18,260 bases of DNA from Clostridiales bacterium (GTDB lineage: Bacteria; Bacillota; Clostridia; Christensenellales; JAISNN01): assembly GCA_031289865.1 (NCBI GenBank), contig JAITOQ010000111.1, positions 1 to 18,260 of the forward strand. Direction: 5' to 3'. Below the pieces are notes generated by a model, which had not been told where the DNA came from, made no database searches, and saw only the letters and a program-made list of their open reading frames with translations. Positions 1-7,055 of the stretch are shown in pieces. Made by a program: the position numbers and the translations under genes. Every line of letters starts with the position of its first letter. The stretch's first letter is position 1.

Positions 1-1210
1 TTGCTATGATATCGTTGAGCTTTAAAAGCGTCGGGATATCCTTTATCCCCGCGATGAGTTTCTTAAACAACTCCGACAGCGTGAGGACAAGCATATCCCC
101 CGTTGTGGTCGCAATTAAGTCCTTTTCGGACATAACTCCGCTCTCAAAGACATAGCGGAGCGCGACGTCCTCTAAATTCAGCAGCATTCGTTTCATGATA
201 TCTATCGCAGTGTGTTTTGCGCCGCAACGCTTCATAAACCGCACTTGATAATCCCAAAGCGCGGCGGTTTCCGCGGAACCCGCTTGATTTACCGTATCCG
301 CAAGTATCGCGCCGCCCGCCGTCGAGGAAGCAATCCCCGACCCGATCATCGGAGTCGTCATAAAAGCCGCGTCGCCGACCACCGCATACCCGTCCGCGAC
401 CATCTTGTCCGCGGGATAGCGCACGGGAATACAACCCGCCGTACCGCCCCTCAAAACCTTGTCGCCGATAATAGGATTTTCTTCCTTTAACGCCCTTAAA
501 AACTCGTCAAACTCGCCCTCTTTAAAGCCGCCGACCTTGCACACAAGTACGTTTATCTGTCCCGTAGGCGGGTCTTGAATCACCCACGCGAGGGCTTTTT
601 TGCCCAAATATTTGACATAGCCTCTGTTTGTATTTTCGGGGTCGGGCGACGCGCCCTCACGCGGTTCAAAAAAAGCGCGGTAGGTTTCTACCCACCCTTC
701 GCCGCCGGGCTCTTTGGGAATACCGAAATTTTCGGGGAGAGATGCGCGAAACTTTGAAAAAACTCCCGACGAATCTATCACAAGCTCCGAAAAGATTTCT
801 TTTCCGTCTAAAACAACGCCCTTGACGCGGTTTTCGTCCATAATCAAGGCTTCCACGGGGCTTTCAAAATAACAATTTGCGCCCGCACTCTCCGCAAGAC
901 TCACAAAATGGCTCGACAGCAGACGGCGTTCAAAGGAATAGTCCAATTTTTCCGCGTCCTCATGGAGCTTGCACCACTTGTCGGAAAAAGGTCCGACAAA
1001 CGACCAATTCCGTTTGGTAAAATATGCGTCGGAGGACGGTAACGGAATACCGAATTCTTGAAATACCGACGGCGCGGCGTCGTCGTGCCAATCATACGAG
1101 AGCGCGTCCCTCGCGTTTTTTTCATAGACCGCCACTTCGTGACCGCCCTTTGCTAAAAAGCAAGCGGCGGTCAACCCGCCTTGCCCCGCTCCTATAATCG
1201 TTATCCTCAT
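1..1210 (-). CDS. FAD-dependent oxidoreductase, GGR/FixC-like (C-terminus off the window)
   Basis: Partial gene with about 403 codons visible; it runs off the left edge without a stop. The start at 1210 reads MRITIIGAGQGG, a Rossmann GxGxxG dinucleotide-binding motif at residues 7-12. A second flavin-contact motif, YAVVGDAAF followed by PMIGSG, lies near residues 275-292. This GD motif is typical of the geranylgeranyl-reductase/FixC/phenol-hydroxylase flavoprotein group. The stretch between them (for example VIDSSGVFSKFR) fits the substrate/FAD half of this fold. A GGGGGAG purine run about 6 bases before the ATG serves as the ribosome site. The gene follows a small membrane-protein gene on the same strand after a 114-bp purine-rich (minus strand) gap. 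The family covers reduction of isoprenoid double bonds and hydroxylations; the substrate cannot be told. The flavoprotein call is firm, the subfamily is not. Confidence 0.8.
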   Translation of the reverse strand, partial: MRITIIGAGQGGLTAACFLAKGGHEVAVYEKNARDALSYDWHDDAAPSVFQEFGIPLPSSDAYFTKRNWSFVGPFSDKWCKLHEDAEKLDYSFERRLLSSHFVSLAESAGANCYFESPVEALIMDENRVKGVVLDGKEIFSELVIDSSGVFSKFRASLPENFGIPKEPGGEGWVETYRAFFEPREGASPDPENTNRGYVKYLGKKALAWVIQDPPTGQINVLVCKVGGFKEGEFDEFLRALKEENPIIGDKVLRGGTAGCIPVRYPADKMVADGYAVVGDAAFMTTPMIGSGIASSTAGGAILADTVNQAGSAETAALWDYQVRFMKRCGAKHTAIDIMKRMLLNLEDVALRYVFESGVMSEKDLIATTTGDMLVLTLSELFKKLIAGIKDIPTLLKLNDIIA

Positions 1211-1212
1211 CT

Positions 1213-1330
1213 TCTACTCCCCCTCTTTTATTCTGTTTTTTGTTTTTTCTCTCTTTATTTTTTGTTTTACTTTTTTATTGTTTCCCTCTTTATTTTTTGT
1301 TTTGCTCTCTTATTATTTCTCTCTTTATTT
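1213..1330. repeat. Polypyrimidine tract with 35-bp tandem period
   Basis: The plus strand from about 1213 to 1330 is almost all T and C (purine-rich on the transcribed minus strand). The decamer CTCTTTATTT recurs at 1251, 1286 and 1321, exactly 35 bp apart, and the first two copies continue into the same TTTGTTTT run. The tract fills the gap between the small membrane-protein gene and the FAD oxidoreductase gene, so it would be the leader of the latter. The last copy overlaps the stop region of the upstream gene. Confidence 0.7.
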
Positions 1331-1756
1331 CGGCTTTTTGATCAGTTCCAACGCGCCTATAAATTCCCGAACGTGTTCTTTGACATCGGCCGCGCCCTCG
1401 GATGAGCTTTCCTCCGCCCGTCCGATCAATTCCCTTAGCGCACTCCGCGATTCCGCAAGGTCGTACGCGTCTTTTTCATCGACATAAGCCGAATAGTAGT
1501 ATTCCGCGCTCCTCAAAAGGTTGAGCGCGCTCAACATATATATTTTTATGCGCGCCGCGTCGGAAATAGTCCCTATTGTCTTAAAGTTTTTTGCGGCTGA
1601 AGTTAACAGCTTACAAGCGACCCTCGCTTTTGTACGCTTTCTCAGCAAAAGTATCAATACAATGCACGCGGCGACTATCGCCAAAAGTGCCAAATCGTAA
1701 AGATACCATAGATCTCCGAAAAACGTCGGTACCGCAAGAAAAATCTCTCCGTTCAT
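1325..1756 (-). CDS. Small single-pass membrane protein of unknown function
   Basis: 143 aa, family not recognised. One clear membrane helix at about residues 20-40 (ALLAIVAACIVLILLL) is followed by a basic RKRTKARV stretch, which suggests an N-out/C-in anchor. The rest is a soluble, Ala/Leu/Lys-rich helical region ending in an acidic and basic tail (residues ~95-143). The start ATG lies one base after the stop of the MscS gene (TAAGATG). A GGAGG ribosome site 10 bases upstream lies inside the MscS coding end, so the two genes are almost certainly co-transcribed and translationally coupled. The partnership suggests a cell-envelope role, but nothing in the sequence defines it. Confidence 0.75.
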   Translation of the reverse strand: MNGEIFLAVPTFFGDLWYLYDLALLAIVAACIVLILLLRKRTKARVACKLLTSAAKNFKTIGTISDAARIKIYMLSALNLLRSAEYYYSAYVDEKDAYDLAESRSALRELIGRAEESSSEGAADVKEHVREFIGALELIKKPK

Positions 1757-1757
1757 C

Positions 1758-2567
1758 TTACTTTTCCTCCTTTACAAATACGTTCAGTTTGTTGTACGGA
1801 ATCTCCACTCCGCTCTCCTTAAAGGCGCGAAGCACCTTTTCGGGAAAGGCGTTATAGACGTCCCAATAATGCTCCGTCGGAACCCACGCCCGCGTGAGAT
1901 AGTTTACCGACGAATCCTTTAATTCCGACACCCTGATTTCGGGCTCGGGCTTATGCAAAAGCCACGGGTCTTCGTCGGCTAATTTTTGTAGAACCGCCTT
2001 TACCGCGTCGATATCCGCTTCATAGGCGACGCCCACGTTTAAGTCTAATCTCCGCGTCGGACGCGCAGAATAGTTGATAAGCTCACCGTTTATCATTTGG
2101 CTGTTGGGAATGATGATGATTACGTTGTCCGCGGTAATAAGCTCGGTATTCGTAATCTTTATCTTTTTGACGTTGCCCTCGGAACCGCCGACTCTCACCT
2201 TGTCTCCGTCCTTAAACGGCTTAGAAAAAAGCAGTATAATTCCGCTCGCGACGTTGGCAAGGCTGTTTTGGAGAGCAAGCCCGACGACTAAGCCCGATGC
2301 GGCGACGATGGCGATGACGCTCGACGCGTCGATATTCAATTGTTTCATCACCAAAAAGAACAGCACCAAAATCAAACAGCCGTTTGTAAGACTTACCAAA
2401 AACGACACCGCCGTCCCGTCAAGCTTCGTGCGGTGAAGTATACTCCGCAAAAAACGCGAAACAAGCTTGATAGCAACGATCCCGACCGCCAAAAGCACCA
2501 ACGCCTCCAGCCACCGCGTCCCCGTTCCCAAAAAAAAGTCTTCTACCGCTTGTAAAAATTTTTCCAT
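1758..2567 (-). CDS. MscS-family small-conductance mechanosensitive channel
   Basis: 269 aa, close to the length of minimal MscS proteins. Three hydrophobic segments are visible: residues ~18-42, ~52-77 and ~82-114. The third is the pore-lining TM3 type, with the Gly/Ala-rich GLVVGLALQNSLANVASG stretch. It is followed by the beta domain (KPFKDGDKVRVGG ... NTELITADNVIIIIPNSQM), the conserved MscS signature region. The C-terminal mixed domain runs to KLNVFVKEEK. MscS channels open under membrane tension to release solutes during osmotic downshock. The start is supported by an AAGGAGA ribosome site. It is the first gene of an operon with the 143-aa membrane protein and possibly the FAD oxidoreductase. 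Confidence 0.93.
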   Translation of the reverse strand: MEKFLQAVEDFFLGTGTRWLEALVLLAVGIVAIKLVSRFLRSILHRTKLDGTAVSFLVSLTNGCLILVLFFLVMKQLNIDASSVIAIVAASGLVVGLALQNSLANVASGIILLFSKPFKDGDKVRVGGSEGNVKKIKITNTELITADNVIIIIPNSQMINGELINYSARPTRRLDLNVGVAYEADIDAVKAVLQKLADEDPWLLHKPEPEIRVSELKDSSVNYLTRAWVPTEHYWDVYNAFPEKVLRAFKESGVEIPYNKLNVFVKEEK

Positions 2568-2707
2568 GGTTTCTCCTTGTGGTTAATCTCTCTTTGTATT
2601 TAATACCGAAAAACACCAACGAACCCTTAATTTAGACGATTTCCGGTATATCTCTCTTATAAAGAAACAAAAACACGCTTAAAAAGCTACAATTGTTTCC
2701 TTTTTTT

Positions 2708-2736
2708 ATTGTACCACATTTAAATTATTTTAGCAA
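2708..2736 (-). promoter_or_regulatory. Promoter for the mscS operon
   Basis: On the minus strand TTGCTA (2736-2731), a 17-bp spacer and TACAAT (2713-2708). This predicts a start near 2701 and a leader of about 130 nt. The rest of the 2568-2968 gap holds only a hairpin, a dispersed repeat and the terminator of the next gene, each listed separately. Confidence 0.55.
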
Positions 2737-2814
2737 CCTTTTTGAAAGAGAGTTTTTGCAACTCCCTAAAAAGTCAAGCCGAAATCACACCACTAACCAT
2801 CAAGATAAAATCAT

Positions 2815-2848
2815 AAAATCACATAATTCCGTGGAATTGTGTGATTTT
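2815..2848. repeat. 16-bp near-perfect palindrome with AATTCC apex
   Basis: Arms 2815-2830 (AAAATCACATAATTCC) and 2833-2848 match with one mismatch around a 2-bp GT loop. It abuts the dispersed GTCATTCTGA repeat at 2849. There is no T-tract of terminator type beyond the flanking T-run, so it reads as part of a repeat element rather than a clear terminator. Confidence 0.7.
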
Positions 2849-2880
2849 GTCATTCTGAACTTGCGAAGAATCTCAAACGA
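2849..2880 (+). repeat. Dispersed intergenic repeat, copy A
   Basis: The copy begins GTCATTCTGAACTTGCG and continues with AAGAATCTCAAACGA. Related copies lie at 4263-4294 (reverse), 5779-5814, 9911-9945, 9986-10020 (reverse), 13882-13924, 14004-14029 and, cut by the window end, 18247-18260. All lie between genes. Confidence 0.8.
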
Positions 2881-2900
2881 TAGCCATATAACCGCACAAC

Positions 2901-2937
2901 AAAAAAACAACGAACGCCCTTAAAACGTTCGCTGTTT
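2901..2937 (-). terminator. Intrinsic terminator of the LRR gene
   Basis: On the minus strand a 12-bp stem (arms 2937-2926 and 2916-2905, with one G-U pair) around a 9-base loop ends in a run of seven U at 2907-2901. It lies about 30 bases after the stop of the LRR gene. Confidence 0.8.
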
Positions 2938-2968
2938 CTGTTTGTCTAACCCTTTGATTTTGTCGGTT

Positions 2969-4120
2969 CTATTCTTCCCAAACGACATTAGCGGAACAAA
3001 ACATATTCCACCAAACACTCCACCCATCGGGTGCGGCAGTGTAGCCCACAACATAAATCGTTTGGTCTTCCGTCCAGCCCTCGAAAGCAAAATCCCCGAT
3101 GATTGTAACCTCGTTGAGTGTGATAAAGGTCATTGCGACGCAACCGTAGAAAGCCCAAGTCCCGATACTTGTGACCGTGGGGAGCGTGATTGAGGTCAGT
3201 TCGCTACAACTCATGAAAGCATAATTCCCGATACTTGTGACCTTAGGGAGCAAAATTGACGTCAGTCCGCTACAATTAGAGAATGCGCTCTCGCCAATAA
3301 TTGTGACCTTAGGGAGAGTGACCGTGGTCAGTCCGTTACAAGATAAAAAAGCTTGATTTCCGATAATTGTGACCTTGGGCAGCGAGATTGAGGTCAGTCC
3401 GCTGCAATTATTAAAAGCGGCATCACCGATACGAGTAACACTATTAGGTACGATAATTTCCCCCGTCTTTCCGCTCGGACAAGCGATAAGCACCGTTTTC
3501 GCTTTGTTGTATAATACGTCGTTTATCGAGCTGTAATATTGATTGTCTTGCTCAACATCGATCGAGATCAGTCCGCTGCAATTATTGAAAGCATTATGCC
3601 CGATACTTGCGACCTTGGGTAGTGAGATTGACGTCAGTCTGCTACAAAGAACGAAAGCCCCATCCCCGATACTTGCGACCTTTGGTATCGAAATTGAGAT
3701 CAATCCGCTACAACCGGCGAAAGCCCTATCCCCGATACTTGCGATATTAGGGAGCGAAATTGAGGTCAGTCCGCTACAACCGGCGAAAGCAGAATCCCCG
3801 ATAATTATGACCGCAGTCGGGAGCGTGATTGAGATCAATTTATTATATCCGCTAAAAGCCTCGTTCCCTATAGCGATTACCGGTTTTCCGTTGTGTGTTT
3901 CGGGAACAACAATTTCCGTTCTCAATTTTGCCGCCGCGCCCGCGCCGACCGAATAACCGCCGTCTATACGGGTAAATTTAAGTTCGGCACTCAATGTAAG
4001 CCCTACGGGTATCCCGATCGCCAATATGAGAACAACCGCAATACATGCGGCAATTCCACGTTTTTGTTTTTTCGTCAATTTGCCGATTTTCGCCGCAATG
4101 CTTTTAAAAAAATTGCTCAT
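2969..4120 (-). CDS. Membrane-anchored BspA-like leucine-rich-repeat protein (LRR_5 type)
   Basis: 383 aa. A basic N-terminus (KIGKLTKKQKRG) precedes a membrane helix at residues 23-43 with no signal-peptidase or lipobox site, so the protein is probably anchored with the repeats outside. From about residue 80 to 345 it is built of ~23-residue repeats of the form SLPKVASIGDGAFxxCSGLT, the LRR_5/BspA pattern. They are interrupted by an island with YYSSINDVLYNKAKTVLIACPSGK, which is also usual in this family. The C-terminus ends after a degenerate repeat, with no LPxTG motif. BspA-like proteins bind surfaces, host proteins or other cells; the ligand here is unknown. It is monocistronic, with its own promoter and terminator. 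At the DNA level the repeats are 69 bp and nearly identical, so repeat number could change by recombination. Confidence 0.9.
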   Translation of the reverse strand: MSNFFKSIAAKIGKLTKKQKRGIAACIAVVLILAIGIPVGLTLSAELKFTRIDGGYSVGAGAAAKLRTEIVVPETHNGKPVIAIGNEAFSGYNKLISITLPTAVIIIGDSAFAGCSGLTSISLPNIASIGDRAFAGCSGLISISIPKVASIGDGAFVLCSRLTSISLPKVASIGHNAFNNCSGLISIDVEQDNQYYSSINDVLYNKAKTVLIACPSGKTGEIIVPNSVTRIGDAAFNNCSGLTSISLPKVTIIGNQAFLSCNGLTTVTLPKVTIIGESAFSNCSGLTSILLPKVTSIGNYAFMSCSELTSITLPTVTSIGTWAFYGCVAMTFITLNEVTIIGDFAFEGWTEDQTIYVVGYTAAPDGWSVWWNMFCSANVVWEE

Positions 4121-4187
4121 TATGTTCTCCGTTTCATTTGTTTTTTATTCGGATATTGGACGGTTAGGATATCGTCCTTTATAATTT

Positions 4188-4215
4188 ATTATAGCATACT
4201 TTTTAAGATTTTCAA
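4188..4215 (-). promoter_or_regulatory. Promoter for the LRR gene
   Basis: On the minus strand TTGAAA (4215-4210), a 16-bp spacer and TATAAT (4193-4188). This predicts a start near 4181 and a ~60-nt leader with a CGGAGAAC ribosome site before the ATG at 4120. Confidence 0.6.
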
Positions 4216-4262
4216 ATAGCTTTTTGAGGTTTTTTCTATTTTTTTGCGGTCGTACAACTGAT

Positions 4263-4294
4263 GTTTTAGATTCTTCGCAAGCTCGGAATGACAC
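4263..4294 (-). repeat. Dispersed intergenic repeat, copy B (reverse)
   Basis: Reverse-complement copy reading GTGTCATTCCGAGCTTGCG then AAGAATCTAAAAC. Together with copy A (2849) it flanks the LRR gene as an inverted pair. With copy C (5779) it flanks the DUF4143 ATPase gene as an outward-facing pair. Confidence 0.8.
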
Positions 4295-4318
4295 TTGCTT
4301 TATTATTCGGATTAAATC

Positions 4319-4407
4319 CCTCAAACACCTCAGCGAAAAAACCTCAAACGCCTCAACAAAAAAACCTCAAATGCCTCAACAAAAAAACCTCAAATACCTC
4401 AAATGCC
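4319..4407 (+). repeat. 23-bp tandem repeat, 3.8 units
   Basis: Units 4319-4341, 4342-4364 and 4365-4387 are each 23 bp: CCTCAAA + two bases + CCTCA + an A-rich tail. A partial fourth unit ends at 4407. The next base starts the -35 box of the ATPase promoter. The array has no spacer diversity, so it is not CRISPR. Confidence 0.85.
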
Positions 4408-4436
4408 TTGACGTTGCCTTTAATTTTTGGTATAAT
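4408..4436 (+). promoter_or_regulatory. Sigma-A-type promoter for the DUF4143 ATPase gene
   Basis: TTGACG (4408-4413), a 17-bp spacer, then TATAAT (4431-4436). This predicts a start at about 4443, which leaves a very short leader carrying AGGAGG (4447-4452) just before the ATG at 4460. Confidence 0.8.
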
Positions 4437-4459
4437 ACAATCATTTAGGAGGCTTTTCT

Positions 4460-5734
4460 ATGGATGAAACCTATTTGCCGCGTATTGCCGACCGCATTTT
4501 ATCAAAAAAACTTAAAGCATCCGGTGCCGTTTATATTGCCGGTCCGAAGTGGTGCGGAAAAACGTCCACTGCAGAGCAACTGTCAAAAAGCACACTGTAT
4601 ATGCAAGACCCTGATCGTTTCGCAATCAATATGCAAATGGCGGACACGAAACCGTCGCTTTTGCTTGACGGAGAAAAGCCGCGACTGCTTGACGAATGGC
4701 AAGTCGCGCCCGTTCTGTGGGACGCGGTGCGTTTTGCCGTAGACAAAAGCAAGGGTAAATGCGGACAGTATATCTTAACGGGTTCGGCAGCCGCGCCCGA
4801 CGGCGCGACTATGCATACGGGAACGGGACGTATCGACCGTATGACTATGCGTCCTATGTCGCTTTACGAATCGCAAGAATCGAGCGGTCAAGTATCACTA
4901 AAATCGTTATTTGACAGCACCGATATTGAGGGAATTGCAGCCCTTTCTATCGAGTCCGTTGAAAAGCTTGCGTTTGTTCTCACTCGCGGCGGTTGGCCTT
5001 TTGCAATAGGCAAACCCGCCGATATAGCTATTTCTCAAGTGTACAAATATATAGAAGCGACAATCAATTCCGATGCGTCTAAAATCGACGGTGTCCAGCG
5101 CGACCCCGAACGCGTCCGATCGCTTATGCGCAGTATTGCGCGGAACATTTCCACGCAAGCAAGCGTTTCGACTATCCGCGCAGATATGCGCGGCGACGAC
5201 GAGGGGCTGTCGGAAAATACCGTGCTAAGTTATTTTAACGTCCTTTCAAAGCTCTTTGTCGTTGAGGATTTGCGCGCTTGGAATCCGTCTATCCGTTCCA
5301 AAACAGCGGTTCGCACCTCTCCCACCCGCCACTTTGTAGACCCATCTATCGCCGCCGCGGTTCTCAGCGTGGACGCAAGCGGACTACTAAAAGATTTTAA
5401 CACCTTCGGTTTGCTGTTTGAATCGCTTTGCGTTAGGGACTTGCGCGTTTATGCCGAAGCAATCGGCGGAACGGTTTATCACTACCGCGACAGCTACGGC
5501 TTAGAAACCGATGCCGTTGTTCAATTAAGGGACGGACGTTGGGGCGCGGTTGAGGTAAAAATGGGAATGAAAGAAACCGAAAAAGCCGCCGAAAATCTAT
5601 TGAAACTAAAAGAAACCGTCAACACCGAAAAAATGAACGATCCCTCCTTTTTAATGGTATTAACAGCAAGCAACTACGCATACCGCCGCAAAGACGGCGT
5701 GTATATCGTGCCTATAGGGTGCTTAAAAGACTAA
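4460..5734 (+). CDS. AAA_14/DUF4143 ATPase
   Basis: 424 aa, the usual size for the AAA_14 + DUF4143 family. The P-loop GPKWCGKTS is at residues 28-36, a Walker-B-like PRLLDEWQ at 74-81 and a sensor-1-like LTGSA at 106-110. The C-terminal DUF4143 half (~180-370) contains an E349-x-D351 pair and EVK at 365-367, a pattern resembling PD-(D/E)xK nucleases. This resemblance is known for the family, but catalysis is unproven. The start is fixed by an AGGAGG site 7 bases upstream. It is a single gene with its own strong promoter and terminator, flanked by outward-facing copies of a dispersed repeat. Members are common, often in many paralogs, in gut anaerobes. Their role (DNA-linked, toxin-like or otherwise) is not settled, so no function is assigned. 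Confidence 0.9.
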   Translation: MDETYLPRIADRILSKKLKASGAVYIAGPKWCGKTSTAEQLSKSTLYMQDPDRFAINMQMADTKPSLLLDGEKPRLLDEWQVAPVLWDAVRFAVDKSKGKCGQYILTGSAAAPDGATMHTGTGRIDRMTMRPMSLYESQESSGQVSLKSLFDSTDIEGIAALSIESVEKLAFVLTRGGWPFAIGKPADIAISQVYKYIEATINSDASKIDGVQRDPERVRSLMRSIARNISTQASVSTIRADMRGDDEGLSENTVLSYFNVLSKLFVVEDLRAWNPSIRSKTAVRTSPTRHFVDPSIAAAVLSVDASGLLKDFNTFGLLFESLCVRDLRVYAEAIGGTVYHYRDSYGLETDAVVQLRDGRWGAVEVKMGMKETEKAAENLLKLKETVNTEKMNDPSFLMVLTASNYAYRRKDGVYIVPIGCLKD

Positions 5735-5778
5735 CTTTCGCTCCCCTCTATGAATGCAGAATTGCGAATAAAAAGCAT

Positions 5779-5814
5779 GTGTCATTCTGAGCGTATGCGA
5801 AGAATCTCAAACGA
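5779..5814 (+). repeat. Dispersed intergenic repeat, copy C
   Basis: GTGTCATTCTGAGCGTATGC followed by GAAGAATCTCAAACGA, directly downstream of the ATPase gene. Confidence 0.8.
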
Positions 5815-5898
5815 CTGCCATACAATTTTTTTAATTCAGAATGCATAAAATCCCTCAAACGCCTTAATTATCCTAATGTGCACTCATCGTCCCGTAAC

Positions 5899-5950
5899 AA
5901 AAAAACCCGTGTCATTCTAAACATTTTTATTGTAATGACACAGGTTTTTT
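5899..5950. terminator. Bidirectional intrinsic terminator between convergent genes
   Basis: Left arm 5899-5916 (A-run, CC, GTGTCATT) pairs with right arm 5934-5950 (AATGACAC, GG, T-run), with one mismatch and a 17-base loop. Both strands therefore show stem plus T-tract. It sits between the plus-strand ATPase gene and the minus-strand micro-gene cluster, so it can serve both. The GTGTCATTCT arm is the leading edge of the dispersed repeat. Confidence 0.85.
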
Positions 5951-5970
5951 CTTTTCGATTTGTTTTAAAT

Positions 5971-6153
5971 TTAACCTATCTTTGCAGCTACCGACAACCC
6001 TGCTCCCGCTCCTACAACCGCGCCTATGATCGGAATAATAATGGAGAATGAATCTCCTTTAAAGCCAAGCACAACACCAACAAACATTGCAGCTAATGCG
6101 CCGAGAATCGCCCCAATGATAAGAAAAATTATTAACTTGATAATAGAACCCAT
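5971..6153 (-). CDS. Gly-rich double-helix membrane peptide
   Basis: 60 aa, family not recognised. It is almost entirely hydrophobic: helix 1 about residues 5-31, a short polar turn GFKGDSF, and helix 2 about 37-57. Both helices carry small-residue spacing (GAILGALAA; GAVVGAGAG) of the glycine-zipper type that favours tight packing or oligomerisation in the membrane. This architecture occurs in small membrane stress proteins and in membrane-active toxins or bacteriocins; the sequence alone cannot separate these. A GGAGA ribosome site precedes the start. It is the last gene of the XRE-associated cluster, 25 bases after the 113-aa gene, and ends just before the bidirectional terminator. Confidence 0.75.
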   Translation of the reverse strand: MGSIIKLIIFLIIGAILGALAAMFVGVVLGFKGDSFSIIIPIIGAVVGAGAGLSVAAKIG

Positions 6154-6178
6154 TTAAAATTTCTCCTTTTTTATTTAA

Positions 6179-6520
6179 TTATTTAAACATTTTTCTATAT
6201 ATCCAACCCAGTATCCCGTCCGATGTCGAGCTGGAACAATCGTAAGATTGTGAATCATTTTTATGAATGGATATTTTTATAATTGAAACAGTTTCTTGTA
6301 CTTCTGTTTTTGCTGAATAATAATCATTTTCATTAAGATATCGTATGGCTCTCTTAACCTTTTCTTCGACTTCATGCTGAGAGCCATTCATAAAAGCATT
6401 GATTTCGGGTCGTAGGATATATCGCAATACAGCCGCCAGTTCATCTTCGCACAACGAATAACGATCGGTATGCTGAAGCCAATTTTCCAACTGTTCGATT
6501 ATAATGGTTTCATGTGCCAT
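6179..6520 (-). CDS. 113-aa helical protein of unknown function
   Basis: Not recognised. Predominantly helical and charged: residues 1-45 contain ENWLQHTDRYSLCEDELAAVL, and residues 50-70 (EVEEKVKRAIRYLNENDYYSA) look amphipathic and reminiscent of a helical hairpin. A Ser-rich linker (~88-100) leads to an aromatic/basic C-terminal tail (GWIYRKMFK). No membrane helix. A good AAAGGAG site lies 7 bases before the start. It stands between the zinc-ribbon gene and the Gly-rich membrane peptide in the same transcription unit. The basic-aromatic tail could contact a membrane, which would fit a partner or immunity role beside the hydrophobic peptide, but that is inference only. Confidence 0.75.
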   Translation of the reverse strand: MAHETIIIEQLENWLQHTDRYSLCEDELAAVLRYILRPEINAFMNGSQHEVEEKVKRAIRYLNENDYYSAKTEVQETVSIIKISIHKNDSQSYDCSSSTSDGILGWIYRKMFK

Positions 6521-6593
6521 TTTTTGCTCCTTTTGTAATTTTTTATTATTACACTTTAACGCTTCTCATATTTTTATAGGATATTTATAGATT

Positions 6594-6746
6594 TTACTTT
6601 TCGTTTTCATCGTCATCTTCATTGTTTATTGTTAAAGGCGGAACTTCACTGACATGCTCGGCTTGGAGTCTTTTCCCGCAGTCTCTGCAATAACCCGATG
6701 ATGTATAATAAACTCTGCAATTCCCGCAGACATATATCGTAGGCAT
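6594..6746 (-). CDS. 50-aa zinc-ribbon microprotein
   Basis: 50 aa, family not recognised beyond the fold type. Two CxxC knuckles (C7GNC10 and C20RDC23) are separated by nine residues, as in a minimal zinc ribbon of the kind seen in zinc-ribbon and rubredoxin-like microproteins. The tail from residue 26 is acidic (NNEDDDENE). A strong GGAGG site at 6756-6760 fixes the start. It is the second gene of the minus-strand cluster under the divergent promoter at 7108-7136. Zinc ribbons of this size often bind nucleic acid or act as adaptors; no target can be named. Confidence 0.75.
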   Translation of the reverse strand: MPTIYVCGNCRVYYTSSGYCRDCGKRLQAEHVSEVPPLTINNEDDDENEK

Positions 6747-6834
6747 AGATATTTACCTCCTTTTTAGATTTTTTAATTTACAAACACTTGTAAGTCTTTT
6801 TAGAATGTACTTTATTTTTTTACATTTTTCTAAA

Positions 6835-6930
6835 TTATTTATGCGTACATCGTTCTTTATCTTTGTCCCAATAAGAGCAATATTCGCATTGTATTACTTG
6901 CCTTACCAAATTACACCATGATGCTGCCAT
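6835..6930 (-). CDS. 31-aa Cys-rich microprotein
   Basis: 31 aa with four cysteines (C6, C15, C18, C28) plus a terminal H30; C15EYC18 forms a CxxC knuckle. With C28 and H30 or C6 it could bind one metal ion. It begins at ATG 6930 behind a near-perfect AAAGGAGG ribosome site at 8-base spacing, which is the main evidence that so short a frame is real. An in-frame ATG at 6978 would add 16 residues, but would place this ideal ribosome site inside the coding region, so 6930 is preferred. First gene after the regulated promoter, with a leader of about 170 nt. Confidence 0.65.
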   Translation of the reverse strand: MAASWCNLVRQVIQCEYCSYWDKDKERCTHK

Positions 6931-6971
6931 AGAAAAACCTCCTTTCTTCATATTGTTTCTATTTTTTGTTG

Positions 6972-7000
6972 CTATCATATTAAAAATCACAACATGATAG
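6972..7000 (-). other. Hairpin in the leader of the micro-gene cluster
   Basis: CTATCAT (6972-6978) and ATGATAG (6994-7000) form a 7-bp stem with a 15-base loop, about 30 nt before the ribosome site of the first small gene. It may affect translation or mRNA stability; a chance match in AT-rich DNA is possible. Confidence 0.35.
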
Positions 7001-7055
7001 ACAATTTCATACTAAAATTTTTGTAGAACTCTATTTTTTCATATCTATTTTTATA

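Noticed and set aside
3543..3956. 137-codon plus-strand frame within the LRR gene
   Set aside because: A mirror of the repetitive LRR coding strand; its repeats only reflect the 69-bp LRR DNA repeat.
6931..6978. Upstream ATG adding 16 residues to the 31-aa peptide
   Set aside because: It would put an ideal AAAGGAGG site inside the gene, and the extra residues have no recognisable features.
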